From Providencia huaxiensis (lineage in GTDB: Bacteria; Pseudomonadota; Gammaproteobacteria; Enterobacterales; Enterobacteriaceae): a DNA stretch of 64,000 nt. Where the stretch lies: NCBI RefSeq assembly GCF_002843235.3, contig NZ_CP031122.1, positions 62,001-126,000 on the forward strand. The letters run 5' to 3'. Position 1 is the first letter of the stretch; every line of letters begins with the position of its first letter. This document shows positions 31,665 to 38,532 of this stretch, piece after piece. The position numbers and the translations under genes were made by a program. The notes below the pieces were generated by a model. It did no database searches and had not been told where the DNA came from. It saw nothing but the letters and a program-made list of their open reading frames with translations.

Positions 31665-32633
31665 TTAGCGCCATTGGTCCCCGAACACATCCTTCGCAAC
31701 ACGCAGGATGGCTTCACGCTCCTCTTTGGCCGCACGGATAAGCAGAGCTTGATCCAGGGCGTATTCAAGAGCATTTGGGGCACCACGGAACGCTAGAGAC
31801 AGTTTCGCCCAACGCACCAACGTCCGAGTGGACATGGTGACGCTGATCTGACCATCTTCACCGTTTTCGCCAAGAAACAGTTTGCGGACCTGATTAGCAA
31901 TCCGAACCATTCCCTTCCGCACATTTTCCGGAAGTTTCGGAGTAACACGGCCAAGAATGCTGAGTTCAGCTTCCTCATCCGCATACCCTACTTTGGTGAA
32001 ACGATAGCGATCCATAGCTGCGAGGTTCTGCATCATCACCCCCTGGTACAAACCAGAAGCATCACCGGACCCCGTAGAGTTACCAGTAACGACCACACGA
32101 AACATCGGGTGCGGCTTGATGATTTCCCCGCCATTCTGAGCGATCACAAGGGGACGCCCTTCAAGGACATCGTTGAGACCAGCCAGCTCGGCAGGGTCGG
32201 CCAAATCCACCTCGTTGATGAGGAGCAGATGACCTTCACGCATAGCGACTGCCAGAGGTCCATACATGAACTTCATGACAGGTGGTTGACCAGGCTTTTC
32301 CGCGACCAGAGCGTGATGTCCAATCAGATCTGTCAGCTCCATCCGCCCGTGGGCAGTGATTTGCTGAACAGGCCAGTTGAGACGACCAGCGATCTCGGTG
32401 ATACCTGAGGTTTTGCCAGACCCGGTAGGGCCGGTTACGAACAATGCGTCACCGCCAGGCTCTTTGAGATAGGCCAAGACCTCTCGCAGAAACTCTTTGC
32501 GGAAAACGTAGTTGGTATCAGTGGCAGGGATGAAAGGGTTTGAACCGTCAGCGTAGCCGATGGCCGTTACCTTCTCCGGAATGCTGGGCATACCGAAAAC
32601 CTTGCTTACTGAGAATTGAGAGTATTGAGACAT
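31665..32633 (-). CDS. cobS: CobS-like MoxR-type AAA+ ATPase
   Basis: 322 aa; ATG 32633 follows TAGGAGCGCACCT. Walker A GPTGSGKT (68-75), Walker B LLLINEVDLA (136-145), sensor-1 region VVTGNSTGSGDASG and a helical C-terminal lid. It is the ATPase partner of the CobT-like vWA protein encoded downstream in the operon, and probably powers remodelling of an unknown target. Leader is the 120-bp repeat with its stem-loop. Confidence 0.88.
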   Translation of the reverse strand: MSQYSQFSVSKVFGMPSIPEKVTAIGYADGSNPFIPATDTNYVFRKEFLREVLAYLKEPGGDALFVTGPTGSGKTSGITEIAGRLNWPVQQITAHGRMELTDLIGHHALVAEKPGQPPVMKFMYGPLAVAMREGHLLLINEVDLADPAELAGLNDVLEGRPLVIAQNGGEIIKPHPMFRVVVTGNSTGSGDASGLYQGVMMQNLAAMDRYRFTKVGYADEEAELSILGRVTPKLPENVRKGMVRIANQVRKLFLGENGEDGQISVTMSTRTLVRWAKLSLAFRGAPNALEYALDQALLIRAAKEEREAILRVAKDVFGDQWR

Positions 32634-32654
32634 AGGTGCGCTCCTATTGTGACA

Positions 32655-32687
32655 GGCGCACCACGTCCCGAACCGGGCGGATGCGCC
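32655..32687 (-). promoter_or_regulatory. Covarying leader stem-loop within the 120-bp repeat
   Basis: Same sequence and fold as the stem-loop at 27817-27852; precedes cobS. Confidence 0.7.
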
Positions 32688-32775
32688 CGGTTGGGCTAGT
32701 AAATTAACGTTAATTTGCTGTTTGTTTTTGGCGACCAGCTATCGCACTTTTCGCTCTCCGAAGAGAACAAAATCT
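32656..32775. repeat. 120-bp perfect direct repeat, right copy
   Basis: Identical to 27821-27940 and in the same orientation, about 4.8 kb away. Confidence 0.9.
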
Positions 32776-32812
32776 GCTTACTGATGGTATTCACCATGAG
32801 TAAGAAGACTTT
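32699..32812 (-). repeat. Ops-like leader element, copy F
   Basis: Same core as copy E through the 120-bp repeat (GCGATAGCTGGTCGCC, palindrome AAATTAACGTTAATTT at 32701-32716), but its inverted repeat CTTACTgATGG...CCATgAGTAAG (32776-32803) follows copy A instead, so the two parts reassort. No gene in 32634-32852. Confidence 0.75.
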
Positions 32813-32852
32813 TAAGGAGCGAGGAGAGTAGCCTCTCCTGGAGGCCACTCCC

Positions 32853-33038
32853 TCAATGGACGAACATCACCACATCGTCGTTTTGACCAATGACCCCGGT
32901 TTCTTTGGCCCACTTCACTGCTTCACTGTGCGCCTGGTAGGAGCTGGAATACAGTTTCGGATCAAATTTCACCTCGCGTCCATCAGCCAGATAGATGATG
33001 CCTGCGTGATCGTCGTAAACATGAAGATTCTGTTGCAT
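32853..33038 (-). CDS. Unknown small protein (61 aa)
   Basis: Start placed at ATG 33038 (MQQNLHVYDD) behind AGGGGGAATGTCGA; a longer frame from 33104 would run through its leader stem-loop. The peptide DDHAGIIYLADGREVKFDPKLYSSSYQAHSEAVKW looks like a small beta-alpha domain. No family recognised. Confidence 0.65.
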   Translation of the reverse strand: MQQNLHVYDDHAGIIYLADGREVKFDPKLYSSSYQAHSEAVKWAKETGVIGQNDDVVMFVH

Positions 33039-33055
33039 TCGACATTCCCCCTGTA

Positions 33056-33101
33056 GCTTGTCGTCAAAGCCAACTGACACCAGAAGACTTTGAGGACAAG
33101 C
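33056..33101 (-). promoter_or_regulatory. Covarying leader stem-loop
   Basis: GCTTGTC..CAAAG / CTTTG..GACAAGC stem before the gene starting at 33038. Confidence 0.6.
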
Positions 33102-33154
33102 CACAGAGGCTTGACCAGAAAGAGAGGGGTTGCCCCCTCCCTTTGCGTTGACTA

Positions 33155-33247
33155 TCAGCAGTAACCGAACGATTCAGCGATTCTCACGAAAGGACGAGAG
33201 ATTGCCCAACCAGTAGGGATACACAAAGCGATGATAGCGATTTCCAT
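33155..33247 (-). CDS. Very small hydrophobic protein (30 aa)
   Basis: Found by direct reading: ATG 33247 has TTAGGAGCAACATC upstream, the same ribosome-binding context as the 106-aa gene before it, and its own perfect leader stem-loop (33269-33301). The peptide begins MEIAIIALCIPTGWAI, one short hydrophobic segment, and ends FGYC. Function unknown. It could be a leader peptide instead of a functional protein. Confidence 0.55.
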   Translation of the reverse strand: MEIAIIALCIPTGWAISRPFVRIAESFGYC

Positions 33248-33268
33248 GATGTTGCTCCTAAGCAAAAA

Positions 33269-33301
33269 GGGGCAACATCCCCGTCGGGGTATGGTTGCCC
33301 C
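33269..33301 (-). promoter_or_regulatory. Covarying leader stem-loop
   Basis: GGGGCAAC..CCCC-GAC-GGGG..GTTGCCCC before the 30-aa gene, among the most regular of the family. Confidence 0.75.
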
Positions 33302-33341
33302 GATGGGTTTGAAAGTGTCGAAGATTACTCAGCGACAGTTA

Positions 33342-33662
33342 TTACCAAACAAGTTCCTTGCCCTTACGAAGGTAAGTCGGGATTTCGAGATAATCCCAGT
33401 CAGGTTCTTGTTTAGCGACTTCTTGAACTTGAGTTACCTCAGGTTCAACGACTGCTTTGGCTTGTTCAGCCTTGGCAGCACGTTCTTTGATGACGGCCTG
33501 TACAGACCGCATTGCAGGAACTGCGAATTTGTTCCAAAGGAACAAACCGATACGCTGGAACACTTTAGCGAGAACGATGAAGGAAAAAGCAAATGCCTTC
33601 GCGCCTACGTACAGTGCGCCCAGAGATGCAAGCAGAACTACAATGAAAGTGATGATGTGCAT
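33342..33662 (-). CDS. Membrane-anchored unknown protein, first gene of the 33.8-24.6 kb operon (106 aa)
   Basis: ATG 33662 follows TAGGAGCAACACC. Residues 3-20 and 24-45 are hydrophobic (IITFIVVLLASLGALYVG, FAFSFIVLAKVFQRIGLFLW), then a charged helical tail (VIKERAAKAEQAKAVVEPEVTQVQEV). Topology suggests an inner-membrane anchor with a cytoplasmic coiled tail. No family recognised. It is the first gene behind the AcaCD-like box 33860-33872 and ops-like copy G. Confidence 0.7.
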   Translation of the reverse strand: MHIITFIVVLLASLGALYVGAKAFAFSFIVLAKVFQRIGLFLWNKFAVPAMRSVQAVIKERAAKAEQAKAVVEPEVTQVQEVAKQEPDWDYLEIPTYLRKGKELVW

Positions 33663-33687
33663 GGTGTTGCTCCTATGTAAAAAAACA

Positions 33688-33719
33688 GGGGCAACACCCG
33701 AAAACCGGGAGAAGCCCCC
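33688..33719 (-). promoter_or_regulatory. Covarying leader stem-loop
   Basis: GGGGGC..CCCG-GTTTT-CGGG..GCCCC before the gene starting at 33662; preceded by TTAACCCC. Confidence 0.65.
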
Positions 33720-33757
33720 GGCTTGGGGTTAAGTAATGCCATACGGCATAAGACTAG

Positions 33758-33803
33758 ATGCTGTTTGTTTTCGGAGACCAGCTATCTCACCTATAGCCGC
33801 AGA
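33758..33803 (-). repeat. Ops-like leader element, copy G
   Basis: Transcribed strand: GGTGAGATAGCTGGTCTCCGAAAACAAACAGCAT. The 4-bp stem is GAGA/TCTC, a compensated change from GCGA/TCGC. It lies between the AcaCD-like box and the first gene. A second hairpin ATGCC-ATAC-GGCAT (33736-33749) follows it. Confidence 0.7.
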
Positions 33804-33859
33804 GCGACTAAGATGATTCAAATATAGCTCACCTTTGCTAAACAGAAAACGCTGTAACT

Positions 33860-33872
33860 GTCCATTTTGGGC
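33860..33872 (-). promoter_or_regulatory. AcaCD-like box of the 33.8-24.6 kb operon
   Basis: Core GTCCATTTTGGGC; on the minus strand followed by AGTTACAGCG, nearly the same tail as at box 11579, and by GCTATATTT as a possible -10. It lies about 90 bp before the acaB-like gene on the plus strand, but the tail points to minus-strand use. Confidence 0.6.
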
Positions 33873-33955
33873 ACTTCGAGAGGTCAGGTTACAGATTGAC
33901 CGCATTTATCCTTTCCAGTGCGTTTATCTGTACCTCAAATTTAGGAGTATCTCTA

Positions 33956-34597
33956 ATGGCAGAAGCACAAGTAGCACTGGACACAAACAACGACCGCAGC
34001 AACCACTACTCTCGCCCTGTTTTCAAGCAAGTTCTGAAAGTAAACAGCCTCCAAGCTCAGCGCGTCATGGAACGCAGCTTTGAGCGAGTTTCCAACTCCC
34101 TGTTCTCCATCGACGTGATCCTTCGCATCATCGGTGAGCAGGACGAAATCGACCAGGTTGAAACCGTCATCCTGGAACACATTTCCAAGGTCTCCGAAGA
34201 CCTGGACAAAGCTACCGCCCAGCTCAACAAGCTGATGGAAGACAACGGCATCGACATGATGCCCGGCTACACCAACCCGAATGAATACACCATCGAGATC
34301 AACTCTCCTCAGGTTGCTCAGTTTGCACACCTGATCCGCAAACTGGATACCCTGATGGGGATCGTTGACACTCTCTGGCTGAACACCGTACTGACCAGCA
34401 AGCAGCGCACCGACGCCACTTACCAATGGCAGCAACGCCTCATCAAGCTGGCCGGTCGAATCATCGGCATCGAGAAACGGGCTCGCATTTCCGCCCACAG
34501 CAAAGGCAAAGAAGGTGAAGTGGCCGAAGCCGCTCCGGAATCTGCAACCGGCGACAAGGAAATCGCAGACGAAGCCGAGAAAACAAAAGCAGCATAA
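33956..34597 (+). CDS. acaB: AcaB-like regulator (DUF1845/PF08900 type)
   Basis: 213 aa from ATG 33956, behind TTAGGAGTATCTCTA; a longer frame from 33896 is less likely. The body (FSIDVILRIIGEQDEIDQVETVILEHI, INSPQVAQFAHLIRKLDTLMGIVDTLWLN, AYQWQ-like TYQWQQRLIKLAGRIIGIEKRARI) fits the DUF1845 family, which includes AcaB, the IncC protein needed to activate expression of the master activator AcaCD. The C-terminal 35 residues are a charged Ala/Glu/Lys tail. It is divergent from the minus-strand operon and ends at a strong terminator. I rely on memory for the AcaB link; confirmation needs a profile search. Confidence 0.6.
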   Translation: MAEAQVALDTNNDRSNHYSRPVFKQVLKVNSLQAQRVMERSFERVSNSLFSIDVILRIIGEQDEIDQVETVILEHISKVSEDLDKATAQLNKLMEDNGIDMMPGYTNPNEYTIEINSPQVAQFAHLIRKLDTLMGIVDTLWLNTVLTSKQRTDATYQWQQRLIKLAGRIIGIEKRARISAHSKGKEGEVAEAAPESATGDKEIADEAEKTKAA

Positions 34598-34613
34598 CCC
34601 AGCCCAAACCTTT

Positions 34614-34639
34614 GCCCCTCGCCCGAGGGGCTTTTTTTT
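34614..34639 (+). terminator. Rho-independent terminator after the acaB-like gene
   Basis: GCCCCTC GCC CGAGGGGC followed by eight T. Confidence 0.88.
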
Positions 34640-34719
34640 GTCTTTTATGGTTGCATTTTTTGATGCTGTGATATTATCGAAGTAAATCAGATTCAACTCA
34701 GGTAAGAACGGAGAACAAC

Positions 34720-35580
34720 ATGAAAAAGGCTTTAATCACCACCGTGGCTCTGGCTGTAGCAGCTCTATCTGGCTGTGCATCCACCAGCAGTTACGAACCC
34801 ACAGCGTACAAAACCAATCACAGTCGCGCTTACAACATCGCGGAGGCCGGTGGCCTGGTAACAGGCATCCAAGACGCTTCTGTTCCGCGTGACAAGCTGG
34901 AGCGTCTGACCGACACCAAAACGTTTGGGGCAGCCTACGTGCTGTCTGGCTACATGTCCCCTCAGCTCGGAATGACCGACTGGCAAGGTGGCTTGGTCAA
35001 CCTTGCGAACTGGGCTATCGGCCCCAAACAGCATGGCGCTCGCAATAGCTTGATCGCTTGGATGCCTGCTAACGAAGCAGTTTCACCGGCAGACGCTCAG
35101 GCCAAATTTCTTTCACATGTGAAAGTTTCCATTGAGTCAGCGCTGACTGATTTGGGTGCCAATTTCACGCTTCTGTATGACAAAGATGGTCGCCTAACCT
35201 ATCAGTTCTACAAGAATGAATGGGGTTGCCCGACGTGGGTGAACGGACAAAGTAAGGTAGCTGACATGTGTTCCGTTAAGGTGAAAATCGTGGAGCCTCG
35301 CCTAGGGTCAGCTCCTAATTTTGTCTCTGGCGTTCAAGGTACAGCGTATGCCTTCACATCAGGCCATGAGACCGCATACAACTTTGTGAATGTCGGTAAT
35401 GGGGCAGCAAGCCATGCTCCTCAGCAAGCGATCTACGCAGCTATTAGCAAACAGCTACCAGCTTGGGCCTACCTCTACCTTGCTCCAAAATCGGTTGAGC
35501 TGGATAATGGCGAAAAAGTTGCTTTCCCTTACCTTCTTGATCAGGGAAAAGCAGAGTTATTTGTTTACCCAGAAGCGTAA
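34720..35580 (+). CDS. Lipoprotein of unknown function (286 aa)
   Basis: ATG 34720 is preceded by AACGGAGAACAAC. Signal peptide with lipobox LSGC and acylated Cys19 (MKKALITTVALAVAALSGC). The mature part has a Tyr/Trp-rich region (TYQFYKNEWGCPTWVNGQ) and two further cysteines (C-PTWV and DMC). No family recognised. Plus-strand, monocistronic between two terminators. Its coding region contains the 16-bp palindrome CTTTCACATGTGAAAG at 35110-35125. A surface role such as exclusion or envelope protection is possible but not shown. Confidence 0.8.
   Translation: MKKALITTVALAVAALSGCASTSSYEPTAYKTNHSRAYNIAEAGGLVTGIQDASVPRDKLERLTDTKTFGAAYVLSGYMSPQLGMTDWQGGLVNLANWAIGPKQHGARNSLIAWMPANEAVSPADAQAKFLSHVKVSIESALTDLGANFTLLYDKDGRLTYQFYKNEWGCPTWVNGQSKVADMCSVKVKIVEPRLGSAPNFVSGVQGTAYAFTSGHETAYNFVNVGNGAASHAPQQAIYAAISKQLPAWAYLYLAPKSVELDNGEKVAFPYLLDQGKAELFVYPEA
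35110..35125. repeat. 16-bp palindrome CTTTCACATGTGAAAG inside the lipoprotein gene
   Basis: Perfect palindrome within coding sequence (reads FLSHVKVS); second of three copies. Confidence 0.75.
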
Positions 35581-35594
35581 TCAATCTACATGAG

Positions 35595-35619
35595 AAAGGG
35601 GCCGAAAGGCCCCTTTTTT
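35595..35619. terminator. Terminator between the convergent lipoprotein gene and traN
   Basis: GGGGCC GAAA GGCCCC TTTTTTT on the plus strand; the stem can also act on the minus strand, where a weaker TTTCTC follows. Confidence 0.8.
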
Positions 35620-38417
35620 TATCCACCACCACCAGTTGGCGCGCCTGTTTGAGGGTCTATGCTGTTTGTCGCCTCTTTTCGCTTCGCGTCAATATCAATC
35701 CCTTCCAACCGCTCCAACGCCCTTTCCTGAGCATTCTTCCGCGTCCCGTCAATATTGAAGTCATTCCCTGCTCCAGTCAGCGAGTCGAGATTTATTGAGG
35801 CCGGATCAGGGAATTTACCGTTCTGCTGTAATATCCCAAGCCACTCATCCAAATTAATTTTGCTCCAATCAATTTCGGCAATTTTATCTAGTGGAATCCC
35901 TTCACACTGAGGATTTTTGGGGTCTCCAAAGTTCTGCCCCAATTGAGGGCGAACCTGTTCTTGTATAATACGAGAGAGCGGAGAATTGAAGCAGCAATAC
36001 GCTTCTCTTTTTTCAATACAAGCGCCCAACACCTTAGATTTACAATAAGAGCCTACATAGGTGCAATTCTTGAGCGCTCTTTTGGCGTTCATAGTGAACT
36101 CTTCTTCCTCGCACTTATAAATCATCTGGATCATCACCATCGCAACGACATAGACGGTATATATCGTCATGGCAGTGCTAAGCCATGTTGTCGCAGTCTC
36201 CATCATTGCTTCGGCAGCTTGTTCAGATGCTGCGGCAGCCGCCTGCTCTGTTGCTGCATCTTGGCCTGCTGATTTCATGACATCCATCATCACTTCTTTG
36301 ACTTGCTCTTTGAGCTGGTCAATGAGTTGATCAACAAACTGCTCTACAGGCTGGAAGAACGAATCAACAGCACCTGAAACGTTCTCTATATAACTTGTGA
36401 ACGGTTTTGTGACTTCTGTCCACCCTTGAAGGGCAGGTTCCCTAAGTACCTGATAAGCACCTTTAAGCGCATTACCATCAGTCAGCCCCATCACTGCGCC
36501 ATCGAGCTTTGGAACGGCCATTATTAGGTTCAGATAATCGGCAAGAGATATATTGGTTGGCTTTTCACAGCAATCAGAAACTCCCCCAACAGCTATCTTG
36601 CATTCGCCAGCTTCCCCTGCAAAAGCAGAGCAAATAACGTTTTCATCCCCGGTAGGATTGTCATCCCCATCTTGGCCTGTGCAGCTCATATCCTGCGTCA
36701 TGAATTGGGCTGCATTGAGCAACGCAGTAGCGCGAGCAAAATCAGTGCTTTGTGTTTTGGTCAAATCAAGGCAGTCATCTCCCATGCAGCGTATAGGCCC
36801 ACCGCACTGGTACTCAGTTTCCTTTTCCAAGGTCGGAACAGAAACATCTGTACCACAGTCATAAGTATCCTCGTGGACGTAGCACGTACCAGAACTTCCC
36901 TGAGCACCATCAACACATTTGGAACTGATGAAGCCGCACTGAGGGTTTTCTTCATATTTCTGACAGCTATCGAGATTCCCGCCCGTGTTTACCGGACAGT
37001 GCGTTTCACCTTGAGGGTCTGTCCAGCAGTCCATTTGCCCCTTATAAAAGTCATAGTCAGCTTTAACTCGAACCTTTTTGCATAGTTTTGGAATACCAGG
37101 CAAAGGTGACGGCTTGAGTTGAGATTCGCAAACTTTGATCCCATTGATGACTGTGCAGCCCGTAGCATCAGTCGGGTCATCTATACATGTGATCTCGCCT
37201 TCCGCAAAACCATCTACAACCCCTTTGGCTGAATCCATGCAGCTCTGTGGAGCCCACTCATCCTTGGTAATGGCTTTTGATGGGTCATAGCGTAGCTTTA
37301 TGCGGCCAAAACCCTCACCTGCGCCAGTTACTGAAACGCGGATCTTAAACGTAACAACATCACCATCTTTCACATTCTTGAAATAGGGAGTGACATCAAT
37401 ATTAGGGTTTCGCTCCCAACTTGTTGACAATTCACATCGGCCAGCCGTTTCTGGAGGGAAATTGCCGTCAGGGCCGGACCATACTTTAGTTTCCTGACCT
37501 GATTTACCAACCCAAACTTGCATGTAGTCATCCCACTTGGCGTACTCAAGAGTTGCAGACACTATGGCGTCTGGATTACTGACTTGGACCCGCGTGTATT
37601 CCTCATAAATCGAACAGTTGCCACTCCAGTAGTCGTTACCAACTCGGCCAATCCACAACTCAGTACAGCCTTCTCCACAAGATTTGAGGTTATATGGACC
37701 ATCATAGTGCTTCACCACAGAGGCATCGTAGTCATGGACAACCTCACAGTCCGCGCTTTGATCTACAACACGCTGACACCGTTCATACTCTGGAATGTGG
37801 GCGTTGATAGTATTCTGATTGATGGTTGTTTCGGCAGAACAATCCCCAAAGCCACCTGCGATGAGGTCCATATCCTCATAGGTCTTTTTGCTTAGATTTA
37901 GTACAGGGTCATTACTGAAATCAGGGCGTGATCGATTAGAGGCATCGAGAAGAACCTTGTATGCCGCACCAGAGATTGATGGATTAGCACTATTGGCATC
38001 ACTCCACAGCGACCCTTTTGCATTATTCCCCACGCTGTCCATGTCATCGCCAGAGTCGTAAATGCCTTGCAGACCGCCCACATCAGGTTTATTGGCATCA
38101 GGGAAGTAATAACTATCAGGTTTATTGTTGGTCCCGCTCGTTCCGGGGAATAGATCATTGACATTAATCTGACTCCCCCCGTTCATTTGGAATTGACCGT
38201 CTTTCAACGTCGGCATAGAGATTGTGCCATCTTGCACAGTCCCCGAGCTCGACTTGAATGAGTTTGAGAGGTTTTGTCCGAAAGCCTGGGCCTCTTTACC
38301 CACCGCTGTGATGTCCTGGTCTTGGCTACCGTTAGCGTAGGAATGTATCGGCAGCGCAGACATGGTTACTGTCAACAGCGAGGCCACAGCTTTCATAAAG
38401 TAATTATGACTTCGCAT
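35619..38417 (-). CDS. traN: TraN mating-pair stabilisation protein
   Basis: 932 aa from ATG 38417 (MRSHNYFMKA), behind AATGGAGAACACA. Signal peptide ends near SYA before NGS. The protein is large, exported and Cys-rich, with pairs such as CQRVVDQSADC, CDVGTD-like DCGTDVS, CMGDDCLDL and a conserved C-terminal block (CEEEEFTMNAKRALKNCTYVGSYCKSKVLGACIEKREAYCCFNSPLSRI) typical of the TraN family. TraN is the outer-membrane adhesin that stabilises donor-recipient pairs. It has its own AcaCD-like box (38482-38494) and ends at the shared terminator. Confidence 0.92.
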   Translation of the reverse strand: MRSHNYFMKAVASLLTVTMSALPIHSYANGSQDQDITAVGKEAQAFGQNLSNSFKSSSGTVQDGTISMPTLKDGQFQMNGGSQINVNDLFPGTSGTNNKPDSYYFPDANKPDVGGLQGIYDSGDDMDSVGNNAKGSLWSDANSANPSISGAAYKVLLDASNRSRPDFSNDPVLNLSKKTYEDMDLIAGGFGDCSAETTINQNTINAHIPEYERCQRVVDQSADCEVVHDYDASVVKHYDGPYNLKSCGEGCTELWIGRVGNDYWSGNCSIYEEYTRVQVSNPDAIVSATLEYAKWDDYMQVWVGKSGQETKVWSGPDGNFPPETAGRCELSTSWERNPNIDVTPYFKNVKDGDVVTFKIRVSVTGAGEGFGRIKLRYDPSKAITKDEWAPQSCMDSAKGVVDGFAEGEITCIDDPTDATGCTVINGIKVCESQLKPSPLPGIPKLCKKVRVKADYDFYKGQMDCWTDPQGETHCPVNTGGNLDSCQKYEENPQCGFISSKCVDGAQGSSGTCYVHEDTYDCGTDVSVPTLEKETEYQCGGPIRCMGDDCLDLTKTQSTDFARATALLNAAQFMTQDMSCTGQDGDDNPTGDENVICSAFAGEAGECKIAVGGVSDCCEKPTNISLADYLNLIMAVPKLDGAVMGLTDGNALKGAYQVLREPALQGWTEVTKPFTSYIENVSGAVDSFFQPVEQFVDQLIDQLKEQVKEVMMDVMKSAGQDAATEQAAAAASEQAAEAMMETATTWLSTAMTIYTVYVVAMVMIQMIYKCEEEEFTMNAKRALKNCTYVGSYCKSKVLGACIEKREAYCCFNSPLSRIIQEQVRPQLGQNFGDPKNPQCEGIPLDKIAEIDWSKINLDEWLGILQQNGKFPDPASINLDSLTGAGNDFNIDGTRKNAQERALERLEGIDIDAKRKEATNSIDPQTGAPTGGGG

Positions 38418-38481
38418 TGTGTTCTCCATTTCAACCTTCCCATGCTATCTGAGAAGACAAGGGCCACCTGTACGTGTAGTG

Positions 38482-38494
38482 GCCCTTTTGGGGC
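38482..38494 (-). promoter_or_regulatory. AcaCD-like box of traN
   Basis: Core GCCCTTTTGGGGC, 65 bp upstream of traN. Overlaps an inverted repeat GGGCAT/ATGCCC (38491-38510) lying after traU. Confidence 0.65.
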
Positions 38495-38532
38495 ATAATC
38501 TAAAATGCCCGTGCAAATTCGTTAGGGTCTGC

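Noticed and set aside
24640..32633. Considering cobS and cobT as cobalamin biosynthesis genes
   Set aside because: No cobN or other cobalamin genes; the context is DNA recombination and the CobT-like protein has a metallopeptidase-like N-terminus.
8350..33803. Considering the regularly spaced repeats as a CRISPR array
   Set aside because: Copies are kilobases apart with genes between them and no cas genes are present.
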